64,000 nucleotides of DNA. Origin: G965233625 sp965233625 (GTDB taxonomy: Bacteria; Planctomycetota; Planctomycetia; Pirellulales; Pirellulaceae). The notes under the pieces are model-generated. The model had not been told where the DNA came from. It ran no database searches and saw nothing but the letters and a program-made list of their open reading frames with translations. A program made the position numbers and the translations under genes. Numbering within the stretch: the first letter of the stretch is position 1; every line of letters starts with the position of its first letter. The stretch spans positions 7,688,001 through 7,752,000 of the forward strand of contig OZ247499.1 in assembly GCA_965233625.1 (NCBI GenBank), written 5' to 3'. Shown one piece after another: positions 16,232 through 25,849 of the stretch.

Positions 16232-18466
16232 TTATTTGGACTCGAGGTCCGCAATCTTCTGTTTCACTTCGGCGACATACTTCGCATCCTCTTTTTCATC
16301 AAAGGCTTTCAGCGCCATTTTCAGCGTTTTCAAACCCTCATCCTTCTGGCCGTTGCCCAGATAGGCGTCAGCCAGATGGTACAGAATCACGCCGTCGGGG
16401 TCTCCGTCAGCAGCCTCAACGGCCTTGAGCATCGTCTCGACGGCTTTGTCGAACTGTCCCAGGCGGTAGTAGCCCCAGCCAAGGCTGTCCAGATAAGCCA
16501 TGTTTTCCGGTTCCTGGGCAATGGCTTTCTTGACCATCTCCATGCCGCGGTTGAGGCGTTTGTTCTGATCGATCCATAAGTACCCAAGATCGTTCATTGC
16601 GCCAATATCTTCGGGGAATTCGTCCAGCACCTCTTCGAGCCATTCCTCTGCTGCCGGCAGATTGCCCAGTTCTACGTTAATGTTCGAGAGCACCATACGT
16701 GCTTCGCGCATCACCTCGCGTGTTTCGGGCGAATCGTACTTGTCGTCGAATTCTTCGAAGACCAGTTCATATTCCGCCAGAGCCTTTTTGTAATGCTTGT
16801 TGTAGTAGTGGACCCACCCGACCCGCGTGGCGAAACGTGCGTTATCGGGATCGAGTTCAGCCGCGGCGCGGGCCGCCTTGAGGGCGGTTTTCGTATCGTC
16901 CGCCATCTGGGCGGAAGTGGCCAGGTAGAAGTTGAAGGCGGCGTTGTTTTCCTTCTGGACATTTTCTTCGATCGCCTCTTTGAAGACCGCGGCGGCGCCG
17001 GCCGCATCGTCTGCACGTAGTAGCGCCAGGCCGTGCGAAATCATCACTTCGGCGGTAGGCGGTTCGGTATCTTTCTTCGCTAGTTCGTAGAATTCGTTGG
17101 CCTCATTGGCAAATTCATTCGCTAGGGCAACTTCGGAAATCGCCCATGCGCCGCCCGCGGGCAGCTTGTTCTGCTGGTGAAGTTTGCGACCGGTGTCGAT
17201 TAACTGCTTGGCGAGTTTTTTGTCCTTCAGCATCTCATTGGTTTCGTCGCCGAGTGCTTCCAGAGAACTGGCCTCGCGGATGCTGAATGCCAGCGTCTTA
17301 ATCAGGTCTTCTGGTTTGTTCTGCTTCTTGTAAATCTCTACCAGACCCTGAAATCCGCTCAGTGCCACGTCCTGGGTAAGCGCGGCGTCGTACACTTTTG
17401 CCGCTTCATCCAGCTTGCCTGCATCGCGAAGTGCGTTGCCGTAGAAGTACGCCAGTGCAGGATTGGTCGCATCATCTTTGTACAGCTTGCCGAGTTTCTC
17501 CAGCAGCTTGGCTTCCGCCTGCTTGGCGTCTTTCTCCGTTTTGGCGAGCGTCCGTTCCAGCAGGTCGTAAGGTCCGCCGGCGCTGGTGTCTAGCTTGTCA
17601 TCAAAGTAGACCTCTAGTTTCTTCAGCACCTCGTCATAATTCTCGCGGCCGAAGGCGACGCGTGCCTGATGATAGGCGAAGGTGGCGGCATCGGGTTTTT
17701 CTGCGTTTGCTTTGTTGAACATCTTTTCAGCGGCGTCGTACTTCTCCGCTTTAAGAAAACTCTCGGCAAACAACAGGTAGGTCCGCTCCGGTTTGCCGAG
17801 CACCAGCTTGCGGGTGTTTTCGTTCAGGTTGTACGTTTCGGGATTGGCCAACGCATCGACCACCTGCTCGAATGCTTCGGCAGAGCGTTTGAAATCCTCG
17901 GTCAGAAAATACAGCCGCCCCATATCCAGCCGCGTCATTACTAAGCCCACGTCGCGCGGACGGTCCAGTTGCAGTTCCAGCGACTTTTCAATCAATTTCA
18001 GCGCCCGTGGCCATTCACGCATCTGGGTCAGGTGATTCGCCAGGCGGCGTAGCAGCACGGGATCTCGCGGATCTTTCTCGGCGGCAATAACCGCATAGCG
18101 GGCTGCCTGCTGATTGCGCTGCAAGCTAAAGGCCAGCGGCACAATCTCGCGCAGGATCGAAGTCATCGCCGGATTGCGGCGATAAGCACGCTGAAACTTC
18201 TGCAACGCTTCACCGTGTTTCTGCCGCTGAAAGAGCATTCGCCCATGCGAGTACAACGCGGCGGATTCCAGGCGGTCCTGCTGTTTTTCACTACGCTCCG
18301 TCGCTTTCGGCTTCAGCGGCTCGACGGGATCGGCGAAAAACGGATCTTCAAATTGCAAAGGCGCCGGCGCGCCGTCGGTGGGCTTCTCGTCCGCGGCTGA
18401 TTCAAAGGGGACCAGGCCAAAAGGCAGCAAAGCGAAAGTGGTCGCCAGAAGCAGTCGGGTTTTCAT
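16232..18466 (-). CDS. secreted TPR-repeat protein
   Basis: A 744-residue protein with an N-terminal signal peptide (MKTRLLLATTFALLPFGLVPFESAADE). About a dozen or more TPR-like helical pairs run from residue 65 to the C-terminus, clearest at AIAQEPENMAYLDSLGWGYYRLGQFDKAVETML. There is no catalytic domain. TPR solenoids mediate protein interactions; export suggests an envelope or periplasmic assembly role. It is the first gene of a two-gene run with yebC, although a functional link is not obvious. Lys/Glu-rich stretches in the middle are the least repeat-like. Confidence 0.88.
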   Translation of the reverse strand: MKTRLLLATTFALLPFGLVPFESAADEKPTDGAPAPLQFEDPFFADPVEPLKPKATERSEKQQDRLESAALYSHGRMLFQRQKHGEALQKFQRAYRRNPAMTSILREIVPLAFSLQRNQQAARYAVIAAEKDPRDPVLLRRLANHLTQMREWPRALKLIEKSLELQLDRPRDVGLVMTRLDMGRLYFLTEDFKRSAEAFEQVVDALANPETYNLNENTRKLVLGKPERTYLLFAESFLKAEKYDAAEKMFNKANAEKPDAATFAYHQARVAFGRENYDEVLKKLEVYFDDKLDTSAGGPYDLLERTLAKTEKDAKQAEAKLLEKLGKLYKDDATNPALAYFYGNALRDAGKLDEAAKVYDAALTQDVALSGFQGLVEIYKKQNKPEDLIKTLAFSIREASSLEALGDETNEMLKDKKLAKQLIDTGRKLHQQNKLPAGGAWAISEVALANEFANEANEFYELAKKDTEPPTAEVMISHGLALLRADDAAGAAAVFKEAIEENVQKENNAAFNFYLATSAQMADDTKTALKAARAAAELDPDNARFATRVGWVHYYNKHYKKALAEYELVFEEFDDKYDSPETREVMREARMVLSNINVELGNLPAAEEWLEEVLDEFPEDIGAMNDLGYLWIDQNKRLNRGMEMVKKAIAQEPENMAYLDSLGWGYYRLGQFDKAVETMLKAVEAADGDPDGVILYHLADAYLGNGQKDEGLKTLKMALKAFDEKEDAKYVAEVKQKIADLESK

Positions 18467-18639
18467 GTTTCAAACTCGCAAAAATGTATAGTCCGCAACG
18501 ACGCGACGAAGATCGTGGCCTGAGGCTATGCCGTCCGAAATCGTTAATATCCGTTCAAGTGAAGGGGTGCTCCCCTTCCTTATAGTTTAACAGACGACAT
18601 AAAACAGGACTATCTGCACGTTGCCCGTATCTGGGCGGC

Positions 18640-18645
18640 TATAAT
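18640..18645 (+). promoter_or_regulatory. -10 element TATAAT
   Basis: A perfect TATAAT lies 44 bp before the start of the SHD1-transglutaminase gene. No -35 of good quality lies at 16-18 bp, although TTGCCC occurs at 18621 with a short spacer. The divergent TPR gene starts at 18466. Confidence 0.45.
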
Positions 18646-18689
18646 GAAGTGTGGTCATCCCCGGTTCATCAACGGACAGCCTGCGTTTT

Positions 18690-19829
18690 ATGTCGCTTCA
18701 CTCTCCCAGACTGCTGTTTGCACTACTCGCCCTGCTGGCGACGGCCTGCCCGGCGCTGGCTCGCGAGTGGTCCGATAAGAGCGGCCGTTTCCGCATCGAA
18801 GCCGACCTGGTGGAGCAGACTGCCTCTGCCGTGATTCTTCGCGAGGCGAATGGCCGCAAATTGAAAGTGCCATTGAGCAGCCTCAGTGACGCCGACTTAC
18901 GCTACCTGGTATCGTTGAAAAAAACGGCCCCAGCATCGCCGGCGGTTTCTACACCACCCCCAGGGCAGCGCACGAATCGGGTGCAGCCGTCCACCACCAC
19001 ACTTGTCCGCGGGCTGGAGATCATCAGTCACGATGCTTCGGGCACCGGCATTCTGGGCAGCCTCGCCGTGCCCGCAGAATGGCCTGAACAATCGGTCAAG
19101 GTTGGCGAAACACGCAAGTCAACGGTGGTCAAACGCGTGGCCTATAAGCAACTGGCGGGCGGTTCAAAACTGATGACCCTGTCGGTGCCGAGATTGCGAC
19201 CTCGCAGCAACGCGAAAGTGGAAGTCGATTTTGAAGTGACCCGCCGCCCGATTGCACTTCCAGCCGACACTGCCAGTTTCAAGGCGCCGGCCAGTCCATC
19301 AGCAGCCTTGCGGCCCTACTTGTCGTCTAGCCCTGGCATCAATCTGACGCATCCAGACATCGTGCGGATCGCCAAGGAAATCGCCGCTACCGGCGGCAAA
19401 GATTGGCAACTTGCCAGGGCGATTTACGACTGGGTGAAGAAGAACCTGAAGTACACCCGCGGAAAGCTTCGTGGCGCCGTCTGGGCGACGCAGCATGGCG
19501 AAGGCGACTGTGAAGAATACACCTCACTGTTCATCGCACTGGCACGCGTCAACGGCATTCCTGCCCGGGTGGTCTGGGTGCCGGGTCACTGCTATCCAGA
19601 GTTCTATTTAGAGAATAAAGAAGGCGGCCGCTGGTTCCCCTGCGATCCGCTCAGCACCGATGAATTCGGCGCCTCAACCGCATTGAAGCCAATTCTGCAA
19701 AAGGGCGATAATTTTGCGGACCCTGGCAAAAGCACGCGCCGCCGGTATCTTGCTGAGACGATCCAAGGCAGCCTGCGAAGCGGCGGCCGTCAGCCAGAAG
19801 TCAAAGCGATTCTGCGATCCGAGAAGTAA
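18690..19829 (+). CDS. secreted SHD1 domain-transglutaminase-like protein
   Basis: A 379-residue secreted protein. Signal peptide about 1-24 (ending PALA|REW). An SLA1 homology domain 1 spans about 25-80 (REWSDKSGRFRIEADLVEQ ... KVPLSSLSDADLRYL), a planctomycete-expanded beta-barrel. A middle beta-rich segment follows, and then a transglutaminase-like core at about 220-345 with the triad candidates Cys in GEGDCEEYTSL, His in PGHCYPEF and Asp in PCDPLS. All three are intact. The family includes proteases and amidases, so cross-linking is not implied. ATG 18690 is chosen over 18651 because it begins the signal peptide. Its stop overlaps the hemW start by one base. Confidence 0.88.
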   Translation: MSLHSPRLLFALLALLATACPALAREWSDKSGRFRIEADLVEQTASAVILREANGRKLKVPLSSLSDADLRYLVSLKKTAPASPAVSTPPPGQRTNRVQPSTTTLVRGLEIISHDASGTGILGSLAVPAEWPEQSVKVGETRKSTVVKRVAYKQLAGGSKLMTLSVPRLRPRSNAKVEVDFEVTRRPIALPADTASFKAPASPSAALRPYLSSSPGINLTHPDIVRIAKEIAATGGKDWQLARAIYDWVKKNLKYTRGKLRGAVWATQHGEGDCEEYTSLFIALARVNGIPARVVWVPGHCYPEFYLENKEGGRWFPCDPLSTDEFGASTALKPILQKGDNFADPGKSTRRRYLAETIQGSLRSGGRQPEVKAILRSEK

Positions 19830-21016
19830 TGAGCCAACCAGCCGCGGAAGGACACGCACGGAAGCACCGCGCCGATACACCAACGGCCGCCTATATCCAT
19901 GTGCCCTTCTGCCGTCATCGCTGTGGTTACTGCAACTTCACACTGGTCGCAGGCCGCGACGATCTGACGGGGGCCTACCTGGATGCGCTGCAGGGCGAAC
20001 TTTCTCTGCTGGACACGCCCCGTCCCGTACGCACCATTTTTATCGGCGGAGGAACGCCATCGCATCTACCGCCGGAGAGTCTGAAACAACTTCTCCAAAT
20101 AGTTGCAAAGTGGCACCCGCTTGAGCAGGACGGTGAATGGAGCATTGAGGCGAATCCATCCGACATCACGCCGCAGCGCGTCGAACTGCTCACTGCCGCG
20201 GGCGTCAACCGCGTTAGCCTGGGCGTGCAAAGTTTTCATCTGGCGAAGCTGCGGCAGCTTGAACGGGACCACACTGCCCAGACCGTGCACCGCGCCGTGG
20301 AAATGCTCCGCACCTCAGGCATGTCGATCTCGCTGGATCTGATTTTCGCCGCCCCCGGTGAAACGCTTGAGCAGTGGGAAGCAGACCTTCAAGCCGCCTT
20401 GGAGCTGCAGCCAGAGCATCTTTCCACCTATGGTTTAACCTTTGAACGCGGCGCCGCATTCTGGGCGCGGCTGCAGCGCGGGGATCTGCAACAGGTAAGC
20501 GAAGACCTGGAAGCCAGCATGTACGAATCCGCCATCGCCCGCCTTACTGCCGCGGGTTATGAGCATTACGAAGTCTCCAACTTCGCCCGCCCTGGGCATC
20601 GCTGCCGCCATAACGAAACGTACTGGAAAGGCGACGGTTACTATGCCGCCGGGCCTGGCGCTGCGCGGTATGTAGACGGCGTCCGCGAAGTGAATCACCG
20701 CAGTACAACCACCTGGATCAAACGCATCCGCACGGGCGAATCGCCGGTGGCGGAAAGCGAGCAGTTGCCACCGTTGGAAGCCGCCCGCGAGCGCCTCGTC
20801 TTCGGTCTGCGGCGGACGGAAGGTGTAGATATCGACTTGTTCAAAATGCAGACTGGCTTTGATATATGGCAATGCGGCGGACCTGCGGTGCAGACGGCGC
20901 TGCAACATGGCCTCCTGCAGACGAAGGGCGCCCGCCTGTGTCTGACTCACGCCGGATTGATGGTTAGTGACACACTGTGGTCACAGGTTCTTGCCCAGGA
21001 AATTGCAGGCGTTTAA
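19829..21016 (+). CDS. hemW: radical SAM heme chaperone HemW-like
   Basis: A 395-residue radical SAM protein. The [4Fe-4S] motif is C-R-H-R-C-G-Y-C (Cx3Cx2C) in YIHVPFCRHRCGYCNF, followed by FIGGGTPSHL and the SAM-binding segment SLGVQSFH, all characteristic of HemW. A HemN C-terminal domain is present (YEVSNFARPGHRCRHNETYWKGDGYYAAGPGAA). HemW inserts heme into respiratory proteins and is not a true coproporphyrinogen dehydrogenase. The start overlaps the stop of the preceding gene (TAATG), suggesting translational coupling. A 100-residue hypothetical gene follows 3 bp later. Confidence 0.92.
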   Translation: MSQPAAEGHARKHRADTPTAAYIHVPFCRHRCGYCNFTLVAGRDDLTGAYLDALQGELSLLDTPRPVRTIFIGGGTPSHLPPESLKQLLQIVAKWHPLEQDGEWSIEANPSDITPQRVELLTAAGVNRVSLGVQSFHLAKLRQLERDHTAQTVHRAVEMLRTSGMSISLDLIFAAPGETLEQWEADLQAALELQPEHLSTYGLTFERGAAFWARLQRGDLQQVSEDLEASMYESAIARLTAAGYEHYEVSNFARPGHRCRHNETYWKGDGYYAAGPGAARYVDGVREVNHRSTTTWIKRIRTGESPVAESEQLPPLEAARERLVFGLRRTEGVDIDLFKMQTGFDIWQCGGPAVQTALQHGLLQTKGARLCLTHAGLMVSDTLWSQVLAQEIAGV

Positions 21017-21019
21017 ACC

Positions 21020-21322
21020 ATGTATACGCAATTCACCACCGGCGGATCGACATTTGTCTTCAACGCACCGCTTATCAAGATTTCCCCAGACGCACCGGGA
21101 GCGGCCTTCTTAGCTGCAATCGGCGGCGCCTATGAGAGTGAAGAGCGGCACCTGGTTGTGCGGCTACTAAGAGAAGCCAAGAACCTTCGCACAACCGTCC
21201 AACAGTCGCCGCCTACGGATAAACAAACGCGTTTTATTGCAGCGCTCGTTGAAGTGATCGCCTTTCTGGAAAACACCGATGAGAACGGCGTGACGCTTTA
21301 TTCCTCTGACAAACGACCGTAG
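21020..21322 (+). CDS. hypothetical small protein
   Basis: A 100-residue soluble protein without signal peptide or recognised domain, with FNAPLIKISPDAPGAAFLAAIGG near the N-terminus and a helical C-terminal half. It starts 3 bases after the hemW stop and is presumably the last gene of the transglutaminase-hemW unit. Function unknown. Confidence 0.65.
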   Translation: MYTQFTTGGSTFVFNAPLIKISPDAPGAAFLAAIGGAYESEERHLVVRLLREAKNLRTTVQQSPPTDKQTRFIAALVEVIAFLENTDENGVTLYSSDKRP

Positions 21323-21330
21323 CGCGGAAC

Positions 21331-21720
21331 CTATTCTCGACGCTGCCGGCGGCGTAGCAGGTAATGCAGCAACGGCGCCCACCATATTAGATCGCCTACC
21401 AGCACAAGCGGCCAGAGCTTGATGGAACCCGCGCCGATCCACACGCTCAGCAGCCAACCGGCAGGGCCGCATATTTTCGTTAGCAAGCCGATACCAACAG
21501 CGATGTCGCCGTGATCAGGCTTCCAGGCAGCATAGGCGTAAAGAAAGCCGCAGGCGCCGACCAGCACGGCCGTGTAGGGCCACGGCCACGGATTTCCTGG
21601 CGGATCGATGGCAAGCAGCGATTGAAAGAACGCTTCCGGGAAAATCCCGCTGATCGCCGCGAACACGAAGTTGTACGTCGCCGCAGCGGCCAGCATCACA
21701 CGGAAATAAGTCTTCTGCAT
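21331..21720 (-). CDS. four-helix membrane protein, hypothetical
   Basis: A 129-residue polytopic membrane protein with about four hydrophobic helices (residues 8-28, 46-66, 73-95, 98-120) and a strongly basic C-terminus (LLRRRQRRE), which favours a cytoplasmic C-terminus. No known motif. It follows the secreted 304-residue gene by 14 bp on the same strand, so they are probably co-transcribed. Confidence 0.75.
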   Translation of the reverse strand: MQKTYFRVMLAAAATYNFVFAAISGIFPEAFFQSLLAIDPPGNPWPWPYTAVLVGACGFLYAYAAWKPDHGDIAVGIGLLTKICGPAGWLLSVWIGAGSIKLWPLVLVGDLIWWAPLLHYLLRRRQRRE

Positions 21721-21734
21721 GGCCCGTCCGCCGT

Positions 21735-22649
21735 CTATCGCGGTGACTGTTGCCGGGCGGCAGTGCGTGGTGGTTCGTCGCCGCTGGGCGGCAACGTCCG
21801 CAACGCGTATCGCTGGTTGACCGTGTTGATCATTTTGCCGAAGTTGGCGCGGATCGGCGGCAGCACTTTATCGAGGCTAGCTGCCAGGCGTTCCATCCCC
21901 GGGCCGTTGGCTTCGGCCGACTTGTGAATCTTGCTGACGAAGCCTGCCGTTTGAATGAAGTTAAAATCGGCGGTCCGCGCGAGCATCGGGAACATCGTTT
22001 TCGCCAGCAGGCCGGCGCCGACATTATCAAGCCGCATGAACACGTCGAGGCTACTGGTGACGGTCGGCGCGTTGTTTTTGTCGCGGCCGTAGGTGGACCG
22101 CAGGATCAGCACGCACTTGCCCGTCATCTTCCGGCGGAACATGGGCCCTTCGTAAACGCCATCGGCGAAAACGATATGCATGTTAGGCGTGCCATAGATC
22201 AGTTCTACATTGGTGATCGTGCCGACACCGTCCGAAGCCTTGGCCGTGTAGGCGCCGGTACGTGTGACGGTGGCCTCGGTAATCTTCATCTTCTCCCAGA
22301 TGTTGACCGTTACTTCCGGATGGCGGACCAGAAAGACAAACATGTCTGGATCGCACTCGATGGTCTGGGAGGGCATCCGCCGGTACAGCGTGGGCGAATT
22401 GAGAACGGGCTTTAGTTTGGCCTGAACATTCGCGTTGAGTTGTCTGAATGGGATCGAGCGTAACGCTTCGTTGCGATAACGCTGGTCGGCGGAACCCGAC
22501 GGCGTATTCGCGGGGGGCGTATGCATGTTGCGGCTGCGCGGCTGCACCCCGTAGGGCTGCTGCGCGGCGGCAGTCTGCGGCACTGTGGCGGCTATGCCCA
22601 GCACGGCAAACATGCATTGCGCAAATATAAGTTGAAAGCGTCTACGCAT
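21735..22649 (-). CDS. hypothetical secreted protein
   Basis: A 304-residue protein with a clear signal peptide (about 1-29, ending TAAA|QQPYG). The mature part contains RMPSQTIECDPDMFVFLVRHPEVTVNIWEKM and a central beta-rich domain with VELIYGTPNMHIVFADGVYEGP, then a basic, Pro-rich tail. I do not recognise a family with certainty. A strong ribosome-binding site (AGGGGGG, minus strand) lies 5 bases before the ATG. It is first in a two-gene unit with the four-helix membrane protein. Confidence 0.78.
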   Translation of the reverse strand: MRRRFQLIFAQCMFAVLGIAATVPQTAAAQQPYGVQPRSRNMHTPPANTPSGSADQRYRNEALRSIPFRQLNANVQAKLKPVLNSPTLYRRMPSQTIECDPDMFVFLVRHPEVTVNIWEKMKITEATVTRTGAYTAKASDGVGTITNVELIYGTPNMHIVFADGVYEGPMFRRKMTGKCVLILRSTYGRDKNNAPTVTSSLDVFMRLDNVGAGLLAKTMFPMLARTADFNFIQTAGFVSKIHKSAEANGPGMERLAASLDKVLPPIRANFGKMINTVNQRYALRTLPPSGDEPPRTAARQQSPR

Positions 22650-23000
22650 TTTTCCCCCCTGGAAACTGTGCGTTATATGCGCCGGCCGGATCTAAAAACC
22701 GGTCGCCGCCCGTGCGGGATATATAGTGCGGCACGTTCTACGGCCAGCGGTCCGAAGTGGGTCGGATGGTGTTGAAGGTTTCAAAACCAGGCGGTTGCGG
22801 CCCGGTTTTGTGCTGGCGGTGATATCGTATCGCTTGATTCATCATCCGGCGGTGGCGCCGGTTGTGTTAATGTTTCGGCAGATTCCACAAGTAAAGGTCA
22901 GCGAAAATCGGGACCGGCTGAATTCGGACCCGATTGACGTTGATGCGTTTGCGGTCTGTTTGCATAATCGCCCGCCAGACTTTCTGGCAAGGATTGGACG
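22650..23000. other. 351-bp divergent gap
   Basis: This lies between the secreted-protein gene (minus) and the HEAT-like gene (plus). It holds a minus-strand -10-like TATAAC (22672-22677) and an inverted repeat CAAAACC (22782-22788) / GGTTTTG (22804-22810) that could form a stem with a 15-base loop. No convincing small gene is visible. Confidence 0.5.
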
Positions 23001-24386
23001 GTGACTCTTTGCAGGCAGCCAGAAATGACGCTCAATTCACGCTGGACATGGACCGTTATCGCCTTGCTGACCGGCTTCCTGCTGCTGGCCGCTACCGGCT
23101 TCGGGGTGTTGACCAGCGGCATGACTTCGCAGCAACTGGCGGAAGATCTTTCCAGACAGATCGACGCTGCGCCAGCAGAAGAGGCGCCCGCGTTGCTTGC
23201 GCAACTAGCTACCACTGGCGATGCTGCGATACCACTGCTAGTACGGCATTTGAACAGTCCCAAACCTGCTACCTCGCTTGCCGCCCGCACCGAACTTAGT
23301 CAGATGCTTAACCGCTGGCGGATGTTGAAAGCGTCGTCTGCTTCGCCCAAGGCGGCGCTTCTGGCGAAAGAATTGGCCCGGCAGTGCCAGGATTTCTCTC
23401 CAGCTGGCCAGAGAATTTCTGCGGATTTCGCCTCACGTTTGCTTGCCTGGCCGGTAGACCGCTCCGCCATCGATGGCGCCCAGCTTATTGCCCATTGTGG
23501 CGAAGTTCTTCGCGCGGGCGATGGGATTCTGGAACGCCGCCGCCCGGCTGCCGCTACAACAGCAACGCTGCCGCAGAATGATACAGGAACAACTCGAAGG
23601 CTGCGCTATTCAGACGCCGTGCTCCGCGACCCGCCCGAAGAAATCCCGGTTGATATCGTGGGCATCCCCGCGTTGCCACCGTCGGTCGCACCCGTCGCGC
23701 CTCAACCGGTCCGCACTGCCCCGCCAGGTAACCCGGTAGGCAGCGTCGTACCAGGGGCGCCGCCAAGAGCGTTGACACCAGGAGAGACGCCGGAGGTGAC
23801 GCCTGGGGGAACTTCGCCGCCTTCGCAGCCAGGTGAATTGCCGGGCGCCTATCCAAGCGGTGCTCCCCGCCGGCTGGAACCGCGCGAAGATGCTTCATCT
23901 TCAACAGATATCAAACCCGTCCAGGCGGCTTCTCCTCTACGGCTGGTTTCTGCTCACCTGCCACAGCGTAACCGCGACGCTGCTGACTTCGAAGGTCTGC
24001 CGCTGTTTGAAGTGGTTTCCGCCTTGCAGTCGCCGTCCGCCTCCATTGTAAGCGGCGCCTTACGTGAACTACGCAAGCGGGGTTTTGGACCGACCCAGAT
24101 CCGGCTGGCGGAATGGTTTGTGGATGGCGATCCGGCCAAACGTATGGAACTGCTGCGTGCTTTGCCCGAAGCGGAAATCATTGACGCCGGGCAATGGACG
24201 CTGTGGCTGACCTACGACACCGATCCGCTGATCCGCAAAGCCGCCGTTACTTCGCTTCAGGGGAACCGCAGCGCCGGCGCGGCAAGGAGACTGGCGCAGA
24301 TGGAACTTGAGGAAGCCAACCTCGAAGTCCTTCAGCAGGTGAAACGCATCCGCGCAGCCAGCCGGCAGCACACCAACCTGCGCTAG
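23001..24386 (+). CDS. membrane-anchored HEAT-like repeat protein with Pro-rich linker
   Basis: A 461-residue protein: one N-terminal transmembrane helix (about 15-36), a first helical repeat block (40-190), a Pro/Gly/Thr-rich linker (about 215-310), and a second HEAT-like block (325-455: DFEGLPLFEVVSALQSPSASIVSGALREL ... DTDPLIRKAAVTSLQGN). The linker suggests two domains projecting from the membrane. GTG 23001 has an AAGG 9 bases upstream; ATG 23025 (MTLNSRWTW) is an equally plausible start. No enzymatic motif is present. Function unknown; scaffolding is inferred from the repeats. Confidence 0.8.
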   Translation: MTLCRQPEMTLNSRWTWTVIALLTGFLLLAATGFGVLTSGMTSQQLAEDLSRQIDAAPAEEAPALLAQLATTGDAAIPLLVRHLNSPKPATSLAARTELSQMLNRWRMLKASSASPKAALLAKELARQCQDFSPAGQRISADFASRLLAWPVDRSAIDGAQLIAHCGEVLRAGDGILERRRPAAATTATLPQNDTGTTRRLRYSDAVLRDPPEEIPVDIVGIPALPPSVAPVAPQPVRTAPPGNPVGSVVPGAPPRALTPGETPEVTPGGTSPPSQPGELPGAYPSGAPRRLEPREDASSSTDIKPVQAASPLRLVSAHLPQRNRDAADFEGLPLFEVVSALQSPSASIVSGALRELRKRGFGPTQIRLAEWFVDGDPAKRMELLRALPEAEIIDAGQWTLWLTYDTDPLIRKAAVTSLQGNRSAGAARRLAQMELEEANLEVLQQVKRIRAASRQHTNLR

Positions 24387-24597
24387 CCGCATGACGGACA
24401 GGTCTTGCATCTGTTTCGCCGCCCTCTCAAATGTCCAGTGCGTTCGTGCAGCAGGTTAACAGGGTAGGCACTTTGTTAGAAGTATGAAACGCGGCAACGT
24501 ATTATGCCCCTCGACAGTTTGTGGTTGTTGCCTACATTGTATGACGGCAATCCGCCTTTTTGCGACAACATGGGCAACTTGAAGACGCGACGCGACA

Positions 24598-25800
24598 GTG
24601 CAGTCTCTGAACGGTGGTAAACCACGAATTAGCTTAGCGCTTGGTCTTTCCTGGCTGTACAAACGGCACGTCGATGTGTTTGCAGGCATTCAGAAGTACG
24701 CCCAAGCGGCTGGTTGGCAGACATTGGTTGATGAATTTCCTGCCGAGTCGCTGCCACACGCCCCCGGAAAAGAATTGCCGGTGAATGGTATCATCGCGCG
24801 AGCCTCGCGGAAACTCGCTCGTCGCTCGCAGGCTTTGGATCTACCTGTTGTGAACGTGTGGCTTTCCTCGCCCGTCCGTAATCGTTTGCCGGGGGTTTTC
24901 CCGGATTTTGCTGCTGCGGGGAGGCTACGTGCTGAACATCTTCTGTCGCGTGGGTTGCGGAATTTTGCCTCACTGTCTTTTACGGATGATTTAGCGAGCC
25001 AGTTTGAAGTCGAGGCCTTTCAACAGGAAATCGCGTCCAGCGGCGCGAACTGCGAACACGCGGAAGTGCTGTCTGGTTATTCCAACGCATACAATATGCA
25101 GCAGGATGCAGAGCACGTGATGGACGCCTGGATGGACGGCTGGGAACTGCCCGTTGGCGTGTTCGTTTACGATGACGTGCTAGGCAGACAAGTGGCGCAG
25201 ATGTGTCACCGTCGTGGCTGGCGGATTCCCGAAGATGTCGCGATTGTTTCCGGCGCCAACGAGGAAGTCGTCTGTCAGCGGCCCCGCCCTTCCCTCTCCA
25301 GCATTGAACGCGGTTATGAGAAAGTCGGCTACGAAGCAGCCCGCCTACTGGATGAACTGATTCAATCCTCTGACGCAGGCAGTAAGAACAGTAGTGATCC
25401 GCCGCGGCACATCCTGATTCCACCGCAGGAACTGGTCATCCGCGAATCGACAGACTTCTTCGCCGTCAGTGACGAATTAGTGTCACAAGCGTTGTCCTAC
25501 ATTTCCGGCAACAGCCATCGCGGGATCAATCAGGACGACGTCTCCGCCGCCGTCGCCACCGGCACCCGCACCCTGCAGCGGCGTTTCCGCCAGGCGCTGG
25601 ACCGCTCCATCGCCGACATGATCTGCCACGTCCGCATCGAGCGTGCGAAACGCGACCTGACACAAAGCCAACGCAGCATCCAGGAAATCGCCCGCGACAC
25701 CGGCTTCGGCGACCCCATGCGCATGTACCGCACCTTCCGCCGCGAACTAGGCATCACCCCCACCGACTACCGCAAACAGAGCCAGACGCGGAACGGGTGA
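24598..25800 (+). CDS. XylR-like AraC-family transcriptional regulator
   Basis: A 400-residue regulator with the same architecture as the protein at 1688-2848. The LacI/PBP-like sensor region is about 5-285 (RISLALGLSWLYKRHVDVFAGI; RRGWRIPEDVAIVSGANEE). The AraC double helix-turn-helix is about 300-395 (DDVSAAVATGTRTLQRRFR and IQEIARDTGFGDPMRMYRTFRRELG). It starts at GTG 24598. It is isolated: a HEAT-like gene lies 211 bp upstream and it is convergent with the M20 peptidase. No sugar-utilisation operon is adjacent, so its target is unknown. Confidence 0.88.
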   Translation: MQSLNGGKPRISLALGLSWLYKRHVDVFAGIQKYAQAAGWQTLVDEFPAESLPHAPGKELPVNGIIARASRKLARRSQALDLPVVNVWLSSPVRNRLPGVFPDFAAAGRLRAEHLLSRGLRNFASLSFTDDLASQFEVEAFQQEIASSGANCEHAEVLSGYSNAYNMQQDAEHVMDAWMDGWELPVGVFVYDDVLGRQVAQMCHRRGWRIPEDVAIVSGANEEVVCQRPRPSLSSIERGYEKVGYEAARLLDELIQSSDAGSKNSSDPPRHILIPPQELVIRESTDFFAVSDELVSQALSYISGNSHRGINQDDVSAAVATGTRTLQRRFRQALDRSIADMICHVRIERAKRDLTQSQRSIQEIARDTGFGDPMRMYRTFRRELGITPTDYRKQSQTRNG

Positions 25801-25849
25801 TCTGGACAACTCGAAGGTGCGGCCTTTCCCGGCAATTTTCTTCCCAGCA

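Noticed and set aside
21750..22415. 221-residue plus-strand frame
   Set aside because: Shadow of the secreted 304-residue gene, which has a signal peptide and a strong ribosome-binding site.
22726..23004. 92-residue plus-strand frame in the 351-bp gap
   Set aside because: GTG start without ribosome-binding site, no domain, and Arg/Pro-rich random character.
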